From assembly GCA_024404915.1 (NCBI GenBank), contig JAKSPJ010000004.1, forward strand, positions 124,001 to 188,000: 64,000 bases of DNA. Direction: 5' to 3'. Below the pieces are notes generated by a model, which made no database searches, was not told the DNA's origin, and saw only the letters and a list, made by a program, of their open reading frames with translations. The position numbers and the translations under genes were made by a program. This document shows positions 57,519 through 64,000 of this stretch, piece after piece. Numbering within the stretch: the stretch's first letter is position 1; the number at the start of each line of letters is the position of its first letter. The stretch comes from Oscillospiraceae bacterium. GTDB taxonomy: Bacteria > Bacillota > Clostridia > Oscillospirales > Ruminococcaceae.

Positions 57519-57878
57519 TTACTCAAATGTAGCGCCGCACTTCTTGCAAGCGCGAAGCTTCAGCTTCTTGTCACCCTTCTGCTCAAAGACGTGGCCAACT
57601 CTTGTAGCCTTGCCGCACTTCGGGCAGATGAGCTGTACTTTGCATGCATAAATCGGAGATTCAGCCTTGACGATACCGCCGGACTGGCCAACTCTTGTCG
57701 GCTTTACATGCTTTGTGATCATGTTGATACCCTCAACGATGACCTTGCCCTCCTTCGGGCTGACCTCCAGAACCTTACCGGTCTTGATAGTCTTCTTTTC
57801 GATGTCGGTGTACTTATCAGCAGGATCACCGACAAGCAGGCGAACGGTATCGCCCTTCTTTACATGAACTTTACTCAT
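57519..57878 (-). CDS. rplX: 50S ribosomal protein L24
   Basis: An assembly-initiating 50S protein with an N-terminal KOW motif (GDTVRLLVGDPADKY...GKVLEVSPKEGKVIVEGIN). At 119 residues it carries a C-terminal Cys4 zinc-ribbon (CPKC and CKKC), seen in many Clostridia but absent in the shorter Proteobacterial form. ATG 57878 matches the usual MSKVHVKKGD start. Confidence 0.96.
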   Translation of the reverse strand: MSKVHVKKGDTVRLLVGDPADKYTDIEKKTIKTGKVLEVSPKEGKVIVEGINMITKHVKPTRVGQSGGIVKAESPIYACKVQLICPKCGKATRVGHVFEQKGDKKLKLRACKKCGATFE

Positions 57879-57892
57879 TGGGCACCTCCGAA

Positions 57893-58261
57893 TCAAAGAA
57901 CTTCCGGTGCGAGAGAAAGAATCTTCACATAATCGTGTTCTCTCAGCTCTCTAGCAACCGGTCCAAAAATACGGGTACCACGAGGGGTCTTATCTTCCTT
58001 AATGATGACTGCAGCGTTCTCATCGAAGCGAATATAGGTTCCATCATCTCTGCGGAGACCCTTCGCGGAACGAACGATGACTGCCTTCACTACATCACCT
58101 TTTTTAACAACGCCGCCGGGTGTTGCTTTCTTAACGGATGCTACAACAACATCGCCAATGTTCGCATAACGTCTGCGTGTACCACCGAGTACACGAATGC
58201 ACATCAGCTCTTTTGCGCCTGTGTTGTCTGCAACCTTTAAGTAAGTCTGCATTTGAATCAC
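57893..58261 (-). CDS. rplN: 50S ribosomal protein L14
   Basis: A 50S protein at the subunit interface, a binding site for silencing factor RsfS. The 122 residues start [27 protein letters not shown] and end [25 protein letters not shown], as in the family. It lies 15 bases before the rplX start. Confidence 0.97.
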   Translation of the reverse strand: MIQMQTYLKVADNTGAKELMCIRVLGGTRRRYANIGDVVVASVKKATPGGVVKKGDVVKAVIVRSAKGLRRDDGTYIRFDENAAVIIKEDKTPRGTRIFGPVARELREHDYVKILSLAPEVL

Positions 58262-58347
58262 AGCAGGTTCCTCCTATCTGTTGGTTACTGCTCCCTACAG
58301 ATTTTGCCGTAAGGATTTGCAGCAACGTCAATATTATTTGAATGGAA

Positions 58348-58614
58348 TTATTTCGCCTTTTCGATGATCTCAACAACACGCCATCTCTTATCTTTGGAAA
58401 GCGGACGTGTTTCCATAACGAGGACGCGGTCACCAACTCTGCACTCGTTGTTCTCATCGTGTGCCTTGAGCTTTACGGTACGCTTGACGATCTTCTTGTA
58501 CAGCGGATGCTGAACGTTATCTGCAATTGCAACAACTACAGTCTTGTCCATCTTATCGCTGACAACTTTACCTGTACGAGTTTTTCTCAGGTTTCTCTCG
58601 ACGGTCTCACTCAT
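58348..58614 (-). CDS. rpsQ: 30S ribosomal protein S17
   Basis: A 16S-binding OB-fold protein. The 88-residue protein reads [27 protein letters not shown] and then [32 protein letters not shown], the known S17 pattern. ATG 58614 is preferred because GGAGGACATTGTC precedes it. The gap to rplN is 86 bases with no gene. Confidence 0.96.
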   Translation of the reverse strand: MSETVERNLRKTRTGKVVSDKMDKTVVVAIADNVQHPLYKKIVKRTVKLKAHDENNECRVGDRVLVMETRPLSKDKRWRVVEIIEKAK

Positions 58615-58631
58615 GACAATGTCCTCCTTCC

Positions 58632-58832
58632 TCATGCGTTAGCCGCAGTCTTAGCGGCCTGCATGCAAGTCTTGACACGGGCGATATCTTTCTTAACTGC
58701 CTTCAGTCTTGCAGTATTCTCAAGCTGATTTGCAGCGAGCTGAAAGCGAAGGTTAAACAGCTCCTCTTTCAGTGTCTGGAGCTGCGCAGCCATTTCTTCT
58801 ACGCTCATTTCTCTGATCTCAGAAGCTTTCAT
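58632..58832 (-). CDS. rpmC: 50S ribosomal protein L29
   Basis: A small two-helix protein at the tunnel exit, where SRP and trigger factor dock. The 66 residues ([21 protein letters not shown], then [20 protein letters not shown]) are typical. ATG 58832 overlaps the rplP stop by four bases (ATGA). Confidence 0.95.
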   Translation of the reverse strand: MKASEIREMSVEEMAAQLQTLKEELFNLRFQLAANQLENTARLKAVKKDIARVKTCMQAAKTAANA

Positions 58833-59275
58833 GCCTGTGCACCTCCATCCTGATCTGCTTTCGCAACGATCTTGCACTTAACCGGCAGCTTGTGAATTGC
58901 GAGACGAAGTGCATCTCTCAGGTCAGCCTCAGAAATCGGCTTCTCCTTGTCAGCACCAATCTCGAACAGAACTCTGCCCGGCTTAACAACTGCAACCCAG
59001 TATTCCGGAGAACCCTTACCAGAACCCATTCGAGTCTCTGCCGGCTTCTCTGTAATCGGCTTATCCGGGAAAATCTTAATCCAAACCTTACCGCCTCTCT
59101 TAATACGACGTGTCATCGCAATACGGGCAGCCTCGATCTGATTGGAAGTGATCCAGGAAGGCTCCAATGCGACGATACCGAAATCGCCGTATACAACACG
59201 GTTGCCTCTGTATGCCTTACCGGTCATACGTCCTCTGTGGACGCGACGATACTTAACTCTCTTTGGAAGCAGCAT
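58829..59275 (-). CDS. rplP: 50S ribosomal protein L16
   Basis: L16 orders the A-site tRNA pocket on the 50S. The 148-residue protein starts [24 protein letters not shown] and includes [27 protein letters not shown] much longer frame exists upstream, but it runs antiparallel to no family and overlaps rpsC. ATG 59275 lies inside the end of rpsC, giving a 23-base overlap. Confidence 0.97.
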   Translation of the reverse strand: MLLPKRVKYRRVHRGRMTGKAYRGNRVVYGDFGIVALEPSWITSNQIEAARIAMTRRIKRGGKVWIKIFPDKPITEKPAETRMGSGKGSPEYWVAVVKPGRVLFEIGADKEKPISEADLRDALRLAIHKLPVKCKIVAKADQDGGAQA

Positions 59276-60092
59276 TTGCGGAACCTCCTTCTCTTCTTGC
59301 CTGCGGACGATCACCGCGCGGTCTGCGATCGCCGTTGTTATTGAAATCACGACGCGGCTTGCGGTCTCCGCCACCGTTACGATCATCTCTGCGACGTCTG
59401 TTGTCACGACGATCGTTCTTGCGCTCATAACGCTCCTTGTTTGCAGCAGCTCTTGCTGCGTCACCCTTCAGGATTTCACCCTTGTAGATCCATACTTTAA
59501 TACCGATACGGCCGTAAGTGGTGTTTGCCTCAGCAAAACCATAGTCAATATCAGCACGGATGGTCTGCAGCGGGATAGTACCTTCATGATAACACTCAGA
59601 ACGTGCGATTTCAGCACCGCCAAGACGGCCGCCGCACTTAATTTTGATACCCTTTGCACCGGACTTCATTGTTCTGCCAATGGAGCCCTTCATTGCACGA
59701 CGGAAGGATACACGATTCTCAAGATCAAGAGCAATCTTCTCAGCAACCAGCTGTGCAGAGAGATCCATGTTCTTAATCTCAATGATGTTGATAGCAACAG
59801 ACTTACCGATGCGCTTCTCGATTGTTGCACGAAGCTTATCGATCTCTGTGCCGCCTCTTCCGATGATCATGCCCGGCTTTGCGCAGTGGATGTGAACACG
59901 AACCTTATCGGTCAGACGCTCAATCTCAACACGTGCGATGCCTGCACTGTAAAGAGTCTTTTTAATGAACTCGCGGAGGTTATAATCCTCGACGAGAGTA
60001 TCGCCGAACTGCTTCTTAGTTGCAAACCAGCGAGAATCCCAGTCTTTAATAACACCGACACGCAGGCCGTGTGGATTCACTTTCTGTCCCAT
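59253..60092 (-). CDS. rpsC: 30S ribosomal protein S3 with basic C-terminal extension
   Basis: S3 forms part of the mRNA entry helicase site. The KH domain ([23 protein letters not shown]) and C-domain are standard. At 279 residues it is about 50-60 longer than the common 210-230-residue form because of a tail from about residue 210 rich in Arg, Asp, Gly and Asn ([18 protein letters not shown] and [13 protein letters not shown]). This low-complexity tail overlaps the start of rplP by 23 bases in another frame. Confidence 0.95.
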   Translation of the reverse strand: MGQKVNPHGLRVGVIKDWDSRWFATKKQFGDTLVEDYNLREFIKKTLYSAGIARVEIERLTDKVRVHIHCAKPGMIIGRGGTEIDKLRATIEKRIGKSVAINIIEIKNMDLSAQLVAEKIALDLENRVSFRRAMKGSIGRTMKSGAKGIKIKCGGRLGGAEIARSECYHEGTIPLQTIRADIDYGFAEANTTYGRIGIKVWIYKGEILKGDAARAAANKERYERKNDRRDNRRRRDDRNGGGDRKPRRDFNNNGDRRPRGDRPQARREGGSANAASKES

Positions 60093-60097
60093 AGGAT

Positions 60098-60463
60098 TTA
60101 TGCCTCCCTTTCCTTAAGAATGATTGTGATATTGGATGTACGCTTGTTGATGCGGAATGCTCTACCCTGTGCACGAGGCTGAATTCTCTTCAGAATCGGA
60201 CCCGGTCCAACATAGCAGGCTGCAACATAAAGCTTATCCTTATCCATAGAGTGATTGTTATCTGCGTTTGCAATTGCAGACTTCAGAAGCTTCTTCACGA
60301 TCGGGCATGCAGCCTTCGGTGTCAGATCCAAAGCAGCGATTGCTTTATCAACGGACTGGTTACGAATCAGGTCGAGAACGATCTGAACCTTGCGGGGAGA
60401 AATGCGCTCGCCACGCAGAATAGCCGTTGCCTGTGGCTCATAATTCATTGCATTGTTAGCCAT
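60098..60463 (-). CDS. rplV: 50S ribosomal protein L22
   Basis: L22 lines the exit tunnel and contacts all 23S domains. The 121-residue protein has [21 protein letters not shown] and ends in the beta-hairpin region [22 protein letters not shown], where macrolide-resistance changes occur elsewhere. The stop is five bases before the rpsC start. Confidence 0.97.
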   Translation of the reverse strand: MANNAMNYEPQATAILRGERISPRKVQIVLDLIRNQSVDKAIAALDLTPKAACPIVKKLLKSAIANADNNHSMDKDKLYVAACYVGPGPILKRIQPRAQGRAFRINKRTSNITIILKEREA

Positions 60464-60483
60464 GCGATTTTTCCTCCTTCCGA

Positions 60484-60768
60484 TTACTTCTTACCGTTGT
60501 TCGACGTCTTGGAACCAGCATGGCCTTTAAAGGTTCTGGTCGGTGCAAACTCGCCGAGCTTGTGACCAATCATTTCCTCTGAAACAAAGACCGGAATATG
60601 CTTGCGTCCATCATGAACTGCAAAGGTGTGGCCGACAAATTCCGGGAAAATTGTGGAAGAACGGCTCCATGTCTTCAAAACCTTCTTCTCACCGGTTTCG
60701 TTCATAGCGGTTACACGCTTCATAAGAGCTTCCTGTACATAAGGACCCTTTTTAATACTTCTACTCAT
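60484..60768 (-). CDS. rpsS: 30S ribosomal protein S19
   Basis: A head protein contacting A-site tRNA and S13. The 94 residues start [19 protein letters not shown] and include [46 protein letters not shown], diagnostic of S19. It lies between rplB and rplV. Confidence 0.97.
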   Translation of the reverse strand: MSRSIKKGPYVQEALMKRVTAMNETGEKKVLKTWSRSSTIFPEFVGHTFAVHDGRKHIPVFVSEEMIGHKLGEFAPTRTFKGHAGSKTSNNGKK

Positions 60769-60784
60769 GTGTCAGCCTCCTTTC

Positions 60785-61618
60785 TTATTTACCGTTACGG
60801 CGCTTCACGATCAGCTTATCGGAAGGCTTGTGGTGCTTACGGGTCTTATAACCCAGAGCCGGCTTACCCCAAGGAGTAACAGGACCTGGACGTCCGATCG
60901 GGGACTTACCCTCACCACCACCATGCGGGTGGTCATTCGGGTTCATAACAGAACCACGAACTGTAGGACGGATACCCATATGACGGGTACGACCTGCTTT
61001 ACCAATGTGAACATTTTCGTGGTCAATGTTGGAAACCTGACCAATTGTTGCTTTGCCGATTACCGGAACTTTTCTCATCTCACCGCTGGGGAGACGAACC
61101 AAAGCATATGCACCTTCCTTAGACATCAGCTGAGCCTGGTTGCCAGCGGAACGAACGAGCTGACCGCCCTTGCCAGGATAAAGCTCAATGTTGTGGATGA
61201 AGGTACCAACCGGAATTGCTGTGAGCGGCAGAGCATTGCCCGGCTTGATGTCACAGTCAGCACCGCTGCGAACGATGTCGCCAACCTTCAGGCCATTCGG
61301 TGCGAGAATGTATCTCTTTTCTCCGTCCTCATACTGAACCAGTGCGATAAATGCGCTGCGGTTCGGATCGTACTCAAGAGTCAGGACTGTTGCATTGATG
61401 CCGTCCTTGTTACGCTTGAAGTCGATAATTCTGTACTTCGGACGTGTACCGCCGCCGTGATGACGAACGGTGATTCTGCCGTAATTGTTACGACCGGACT
61501 TCTTCTTCAGTGTGATGCAGAGGGATTTCTCAGGACCGTTCTTGGAAAGGCCGGAGTAATCAGTAACTGTCATGCCACGTCTGCCCGGAGTCGTCGGCTT
61601 ATAGGCTTTAATTGCCAT
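60785..61618 (-). CDS. rplB: 50S ribosomal protein L2
   Basis: A large core protein needed for subunit association and peptidyl transfer. The 277-residue protein has the SH3-like and OB domains, with the conserved [22 protein letters not shown] stretch around the functional His, and ends [19 protein letters not shown]. It follows a structured 87-base gap after rplW. Confidence 0.97.
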   Translation of the reverse strand: MAIKAYKPTTPGRRGMTVTDYSGLSKNGPEKSLCITLKKKSGRNNYGRITVRHHGGGTRPKYRIIDFKRNKDGINATVLTLEYDPNRSAFIALVQYEDGEKRYILAPNGLKVGDIVRSGADCDIKPGNALPLTAIPVGTFIHNIELYPGKGGQLVRSAGNQAQLMSKEGAYALVRLPSGEMRKVPVIGKATIGQVSNIDHENVHIGKAGRTRHMGIRPTVRGSVMNPNDHPHGGGEGKSPIGRPGPVTPWGKPALGYKTRKHHKPSDKLIVKRRNGK

Positions 61619-61651
61619 AGTGTTTCACTCCTTAATCGATGCTTACTTATC

Positions 61652-61704
61652 GGGAGCATGACTCCCATACCTTGCTGTCCAGCAGCAAACCGTTTTCAAC
61701 GGTT
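61652..61704 (-). other. Three hairpins between rplW and rplB
   Basis: In the minus-strand message, AACCGTT-gaa-AACGGTT comes directly after the rplW stop. GCTG/CAGC and GGGAG/CTCCC stem-loops follow before the rplB start. Such a row of hairpins in a gap of 87 bases is unusual in this otherwise compact cluster. Confidence 0.45.
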
Positions 61705-61705
61705 A

Positions 61706-62029
61706 TCAGAACATATCGTCAAAGAACTCGATGGAACCATTGCGCTTCTTGCCAGCTGCATCAGCCTCAGGCTCCTGGTTAACAGTAACGATTGCCTTCT
61801 TCCAGCTTGCAGTCTTACCTACATAGCGGCCAACACGCTTCTCATGTCCACGGACATTCATGGTGTTAACCTTGGTAACCTCAACATTAAAGAGTTTCTC
61901 AACTGCATCGGCAATTTCAAGTTTGTTAGCGTCTTTTGCTACTTTAAAGGTGTACTTGCCTTCGCTCAGCAAATCGGTGCTGTGCTCGGTGATGACCGGC
62001 TTTAAGATGATATCCTGCGGTGCCTTCAT
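61706..62029 (-). CDS. rplW: 50S ribosomal protein L23
   Basis: L23 forms the tunnel-exit docking site for trigger factor and SRP. The 107-residue protein begins [19 protein letters not shown] and includes [41 protein letters not shown]. The C-terminal tail ([17 protein letters not shown]) is longer than usual. It overlaps the rplD stop by four bases. Confidence 0.96.
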   Translation of the reverse strand: MKAPQDIILKPVITEHSTDLLSEGKYTFKVAKDANKLEIADAVEKLFNVEVTKVNTMNVRGHEKRVGRYVGKTASWKKAIVTVNQEPEADAAGKKRNGSIEFFDDMF

Positions 62030-62652
62030 TTCGCATACACCTCCTCGATTTTAGCAACTGCGCCCTTGCTGACGATGAATGCATCGTAGTTCAGAATGTC
62101 GTAAACGTTCAGGGTGTTTACAGCAGATGCCTTTACACCGGGAATGTTCTGTGCACTCTTATAGACGTGCTTGTCAGCGTCCTGTGTTACGATGAGAGCC
62201 TTGCCGGAGATTTCAAGAGACTTCAGCATATTTGCGATAGTCTTTGTCTTGAAGCCTTCCACTGCAAGATTGTCGATCACAATGATGTTCTGGTCCAGAA
62301 CCTTCTGGGATAATGCGGAGAGCATTGCCAGACGGCGAACCTTCTTGTTCAGGGTGTAGCGATAGCTTCTCGGCTTCGGGCCAAGAGCAACACCGCCGTG
62401 ATACCACTGAGGAGCACGGATGGAACCCTGACGAGCGTGACCGGTACCCTTCTGACGATAAGGCTTTCTGCCGCCGCCCTTGACTTCTGTACGAGTCAGA
62501 GTGGACTGTGTGCCTTGTCTCTGGTTTGCAAGATAGTTTACGACACATGCGTGCATAACTGCTTCATTCGGTGTAATGCCGAACACAGCGTCATTGAGCT
62601 CGGTTTCGGAAACCTTATTGCCATTCATATCAAATACATCAACTTTAGCCAT
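62026..62652 (-). CDS. rplD: 50S ribosomal protein L4
   Basis: L4 lines the exit tunnel; in E. coli it also represses the S10 operon. The 208 residues keep the tunnel loop [29 protein letters not shown] and the motif [18 protein letters not shown]. In Firmicutes the E. coli control mechanism is not known to be conserved. Coupled to rplW by ATGA overlap. Confidence 0.97.
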   Translation of the reverse strand: MAKVDVFDMNGNKVSETELNDAVFGITPNEAVMHACVVNYLANQRQGTQSTLTRTEVKGGGRKPYRQKGTGHARQGSIRAPQWYHGGVALGPKPRSYRYTLNKKVRRLAMLSALSQKVLDQNIIVIDNLAVEGFKTKTIANMLKSLEISGKALIVTQDADKHVYKSAQNIPGVKASAVNTLNVYDILNYDAFIVSKGAVAKIEEVYAK

Positions 62653-62670
62653 TTCTGATTTCCTCCTTCC

Positions 62671-63306
62671 TTAACCCTTTTTCACACTGTTGGTAATGGT
62701 TACGAGGCTGCCCTTCGGACCAGGAATTGCGCCGCGGACTGCGATGAGATGATTCTCAGCATCAACAGAAACGATGCGCAGGTTCTGAACTGTAACAGTT
62801 TCGGAACCCATGTGACCTGCAAGGCCCTTGCCCTTATAAATACGACTCGGGGAAGAACAAGCACCCATGGAACCTGCCTGACGGTGAACCGGACCGGTAC
62901 CGTGAGTTTCCTTCAGTCTGTGCTGATTGAAACGCTTAATCGGACCAGCGTAGCCCTTACCTTTGCTTGTGCCCTGTACATCAACGATGTCGCCGACTGC
63001 GAAGATATCCGGCTGAATTGCATCGCCTACTGCATAAGCATCAGCATCTTCCAGACGGAACTCGCGCAGTGTGCGGAGTGCACCTGTGTTTGCCTTGTTG
63101 AAATGACCCTGCTGCGGCTTGTTAACCTTATCAGCCTTTGCTGCACCGAATCCGACCTGGATTGCGCTGTAGCCGTCATTTTCAACGGTCTTCTTCTGGA
63201 CGACGAAGCAGGGACCTGCCTCAACGACCGTTACCGGAACAACCTTTCCGGTTTCATCAAAGATCTGTGTCATACCGATCTTTTTGCCAAGAATGGCTTT
63301 CTTCAT
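62671..63306 (-). CDS. rplC: 50S ribosomal protein L3
   Basis: An early assembly protein near the peptidyl-transferase centre. The 211 residues start [33 protein letters not shown] and include [21 protein letters not shown], the Gln-containing loop modified in some bacteria. A gap of 96 bases with hairpins separates it from rpsJ. Confidence 0.97.
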   Translation of the reverse strand: MKKAILGKKIGMTQIFDETGKVVPVTVVEAGPCFVVQKKTVENDGYSAIQVGFGAAKADKVNKPQQGHFNKANTGALRTLREFRLEDADAYAVGDAIQPDIFAVGDIVDVQGTSKGKGYAGPIKRFNQHRLKETHGTGPVHRQAGSMGACSSPSRIYKGKGLAGHMGSETVTVQNLRIVSVDAENHLIAVRGAIPGPKGSLVTITNSVKKG

Positions 63307-63330
63307 ATTGGTTTCCTCCTTTGGTTATTG

Positions 63331-63376
63331 GTTGACAAATCTGTCAACATGACCGGCGACTTGAAGAAAGGTCGCC
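63331..63376 (-). other. Two hairpins between rpsJ and rplC
   Basis: GTTGACA/TGTCAAC (four-base loop, 63331-63348) and GGCGAC/GTCGCC (ten-base loop, 63355-63376) lie between the rpsJ stop and the rplC start. Neither has a T-run. Confidence 0.45.
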
Positions 63377-63402
63377 TTGTGAAGCATTCCGTTTTCGATG
63401 AA

Positions 63403-63720
63403 TTATTTCATCTCCATGTTGATGTCAACACCAGCCGGAATCTCCAGTTTTGTGAGAGCATCCATTGTAGCCTTTGTAGGACGGATGACGTCGATCAAAC
63501 GCTTGTGTGTACGCATTTCGAACTGCTCGCGGCTGTCCTTGTACTTGTGTACTGCACGAAGAATTGTGATGATTTCCTTGTCTGTCGGAAGCGGAATCGG
63601 TCCAGAAACCTTCTGTGCACCGCCACGCTTTGCAGTCTCAACAATTCTTGCTGCTGCAGCATCAACTGTTGCATGCTCATAGCCTTTGATACGAATTCTC
63701 AATCTTTCGCTGCCTGCCAC
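63403..63720 (-). CDS. rpsJ: 30S ribosomal protein S10
   Basis: S10 is a 30S head protein that also acts with NusB in antitermination. The 105-residue protein contains [24 protein letters not shown] and [39 protein letters not shown]. It starts with GTG at 63720, six bases after AAAGGAGG. It opens the S10-spc-alpha series; tuf/fus genes are not seen within the window. Confidence 0.96.
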   Translation of the reverse strand: MAGSERLRIRIKGYEHATVDAAAARIVETAKRGGAQKVSGPIPLPTDKEIITILRAVHKYKDSREQFEMRTHKRLIDVIRPTKATMDALTKLEIPAGVDINMEMK

Positions 63721-64000
63721 TTGATTAGCCTCCTTTAAGTATATTTGTTTTTGCTGTCGGGGGGCATGATGTGAGTTGCTTCTAATCTATGTGTCATTCC
63801 GAAAAGTTCGCTTCACAGCTCTTACAACTGTTCCGCGTGTTTCTTATATTTTTCTCTATAAAAAAACCCCGCTGCAAGTTTAATTCCTGCATCGGGCTTT
63901 CAGAGTGAGATGTTTGGATGTGTACCATCCAGAATTCATACGTAAACAGCATACGACCTATAGACCAAAGCTTTCCTGAATGTAAGTCCGTAAGATAACA
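63721..64000 (-). promoter_or_regulatory. Leader region upstream of rpsJ
   Basis: No gene is seen here. I find no convincing promoter between the terminator-like structure (63860-63897) and rpsJ. The sequence upstream of that structure has a small stem (GGATG/CATCC near 63918-63932). It may be a regulatory leader or the tail of an upstream gene outside the window. Confidence 0.4.
63860..63897 (-). terminator. Terminator or attenuator before the S10 cluster
   Basis: On the minus strand GCCCGATGCA pairs with TGCAGCGGGG (one mismatch) around a loop of about ten bases, followed by TTTTTTT. It ends about 140 bases before rpsJ. It can be the end of an upstream operon or an attenuator controlling ribosomal protein synthesis. 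Confidence 0.7.

Noticed and set aside
60767..62005. Plus-strand open frame opposite rplB and rplW
   Set aside because: Antisense to highly conserved ribosomal genes; low-complexity translation with no motif or ribosome-binding site.

Overview
The window reads as a chromosomal segment of a Gram-positive, low-to-mid GC anaerobe of class Clostridia, most likely a Ruminococcus-like member of the Oscillospirales. The signs are a PolC-type replicative polymerase, short HisG with HisZ, an SAM-I (S-box) riboswitch on metK, RNase P RNA with a consensus sigma-A promoter, a sortase with an LPXTG-type protease, a GH94 phosphorylase with a GH16 lipoprotein (beta-glucan use), and a full S10-spc-alpha ribosomal cluster. 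No mobile element, CRISPR array, rRNA or tRNA gene was seen. Species assignment is inference.

Layout. 1-2746: 3' part of polC, cut by the window edge. 2748-7733: a SAM methyltransferase followed by hisZ-hisG-hisD-hisC, ended by a hairpin. 7757-9887: ligA with a possible overlapping 32-codon leader ORF. 9932-10683: hisI-hisE on the minus strand, so six histidine genes flank ligA. 10786-13410: a single GH94 phosphorylase gene with its own promoter, a leader of about 150 nt and a terminator. 13447-15019: an HTH regulator and alpha/beta hydrolase pair with a palindrome over the promoter. 15071-20300: a minus-strand run minD-mgsA-hisS-class B PBP-ArsC/Spx-like, ended by a strong terminator. 20384-21508: a membrane-anchored hypothetical gene and rnpB. 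21671-23104: S-box leader plus metK.

23119-32444 is a surface and envelope region on the minus strand: GH16 lipoprotein, a YozG-type XRE regulator paired with a DUF2975 membrane protein, a sortase, a 1561-residue LPXTG subtilase, and a CorA-like channel with GIN instead of GMN. At 32557-32733 (+) a promoter and a terminator frame a transcript of about 140 nt with no ORF, a good candidate for an undescribed small RNA. Then come an AlaX-type editing protein (-) and, divergently, a ribbon-helix-helix protein followed by clpB (+).

37497-45473 (-) is a likely co-regulated envelope-response locus: a DUF6034-like lipoprotein, response regulator, histidine kinase, a perfect 17-bp terminator hairpin, two ABC permeases, an ATPase, a CARDB-like exported protein and a two-TM protein. 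A DegV protein and a membrane-bound XRE regulator follow. 47835-63897 (-) is the canonical ribosomal cluster rpsJ to rplQ, including secY, adk, map, a KOW-domain protein, infA and rpoA. It is preceded by a terminator-like structure that may be an attenuator, and it has several intercistronic hairpins.

All predicted promoters, operators and RNA structures were found by eye. No database search or folding program was run.
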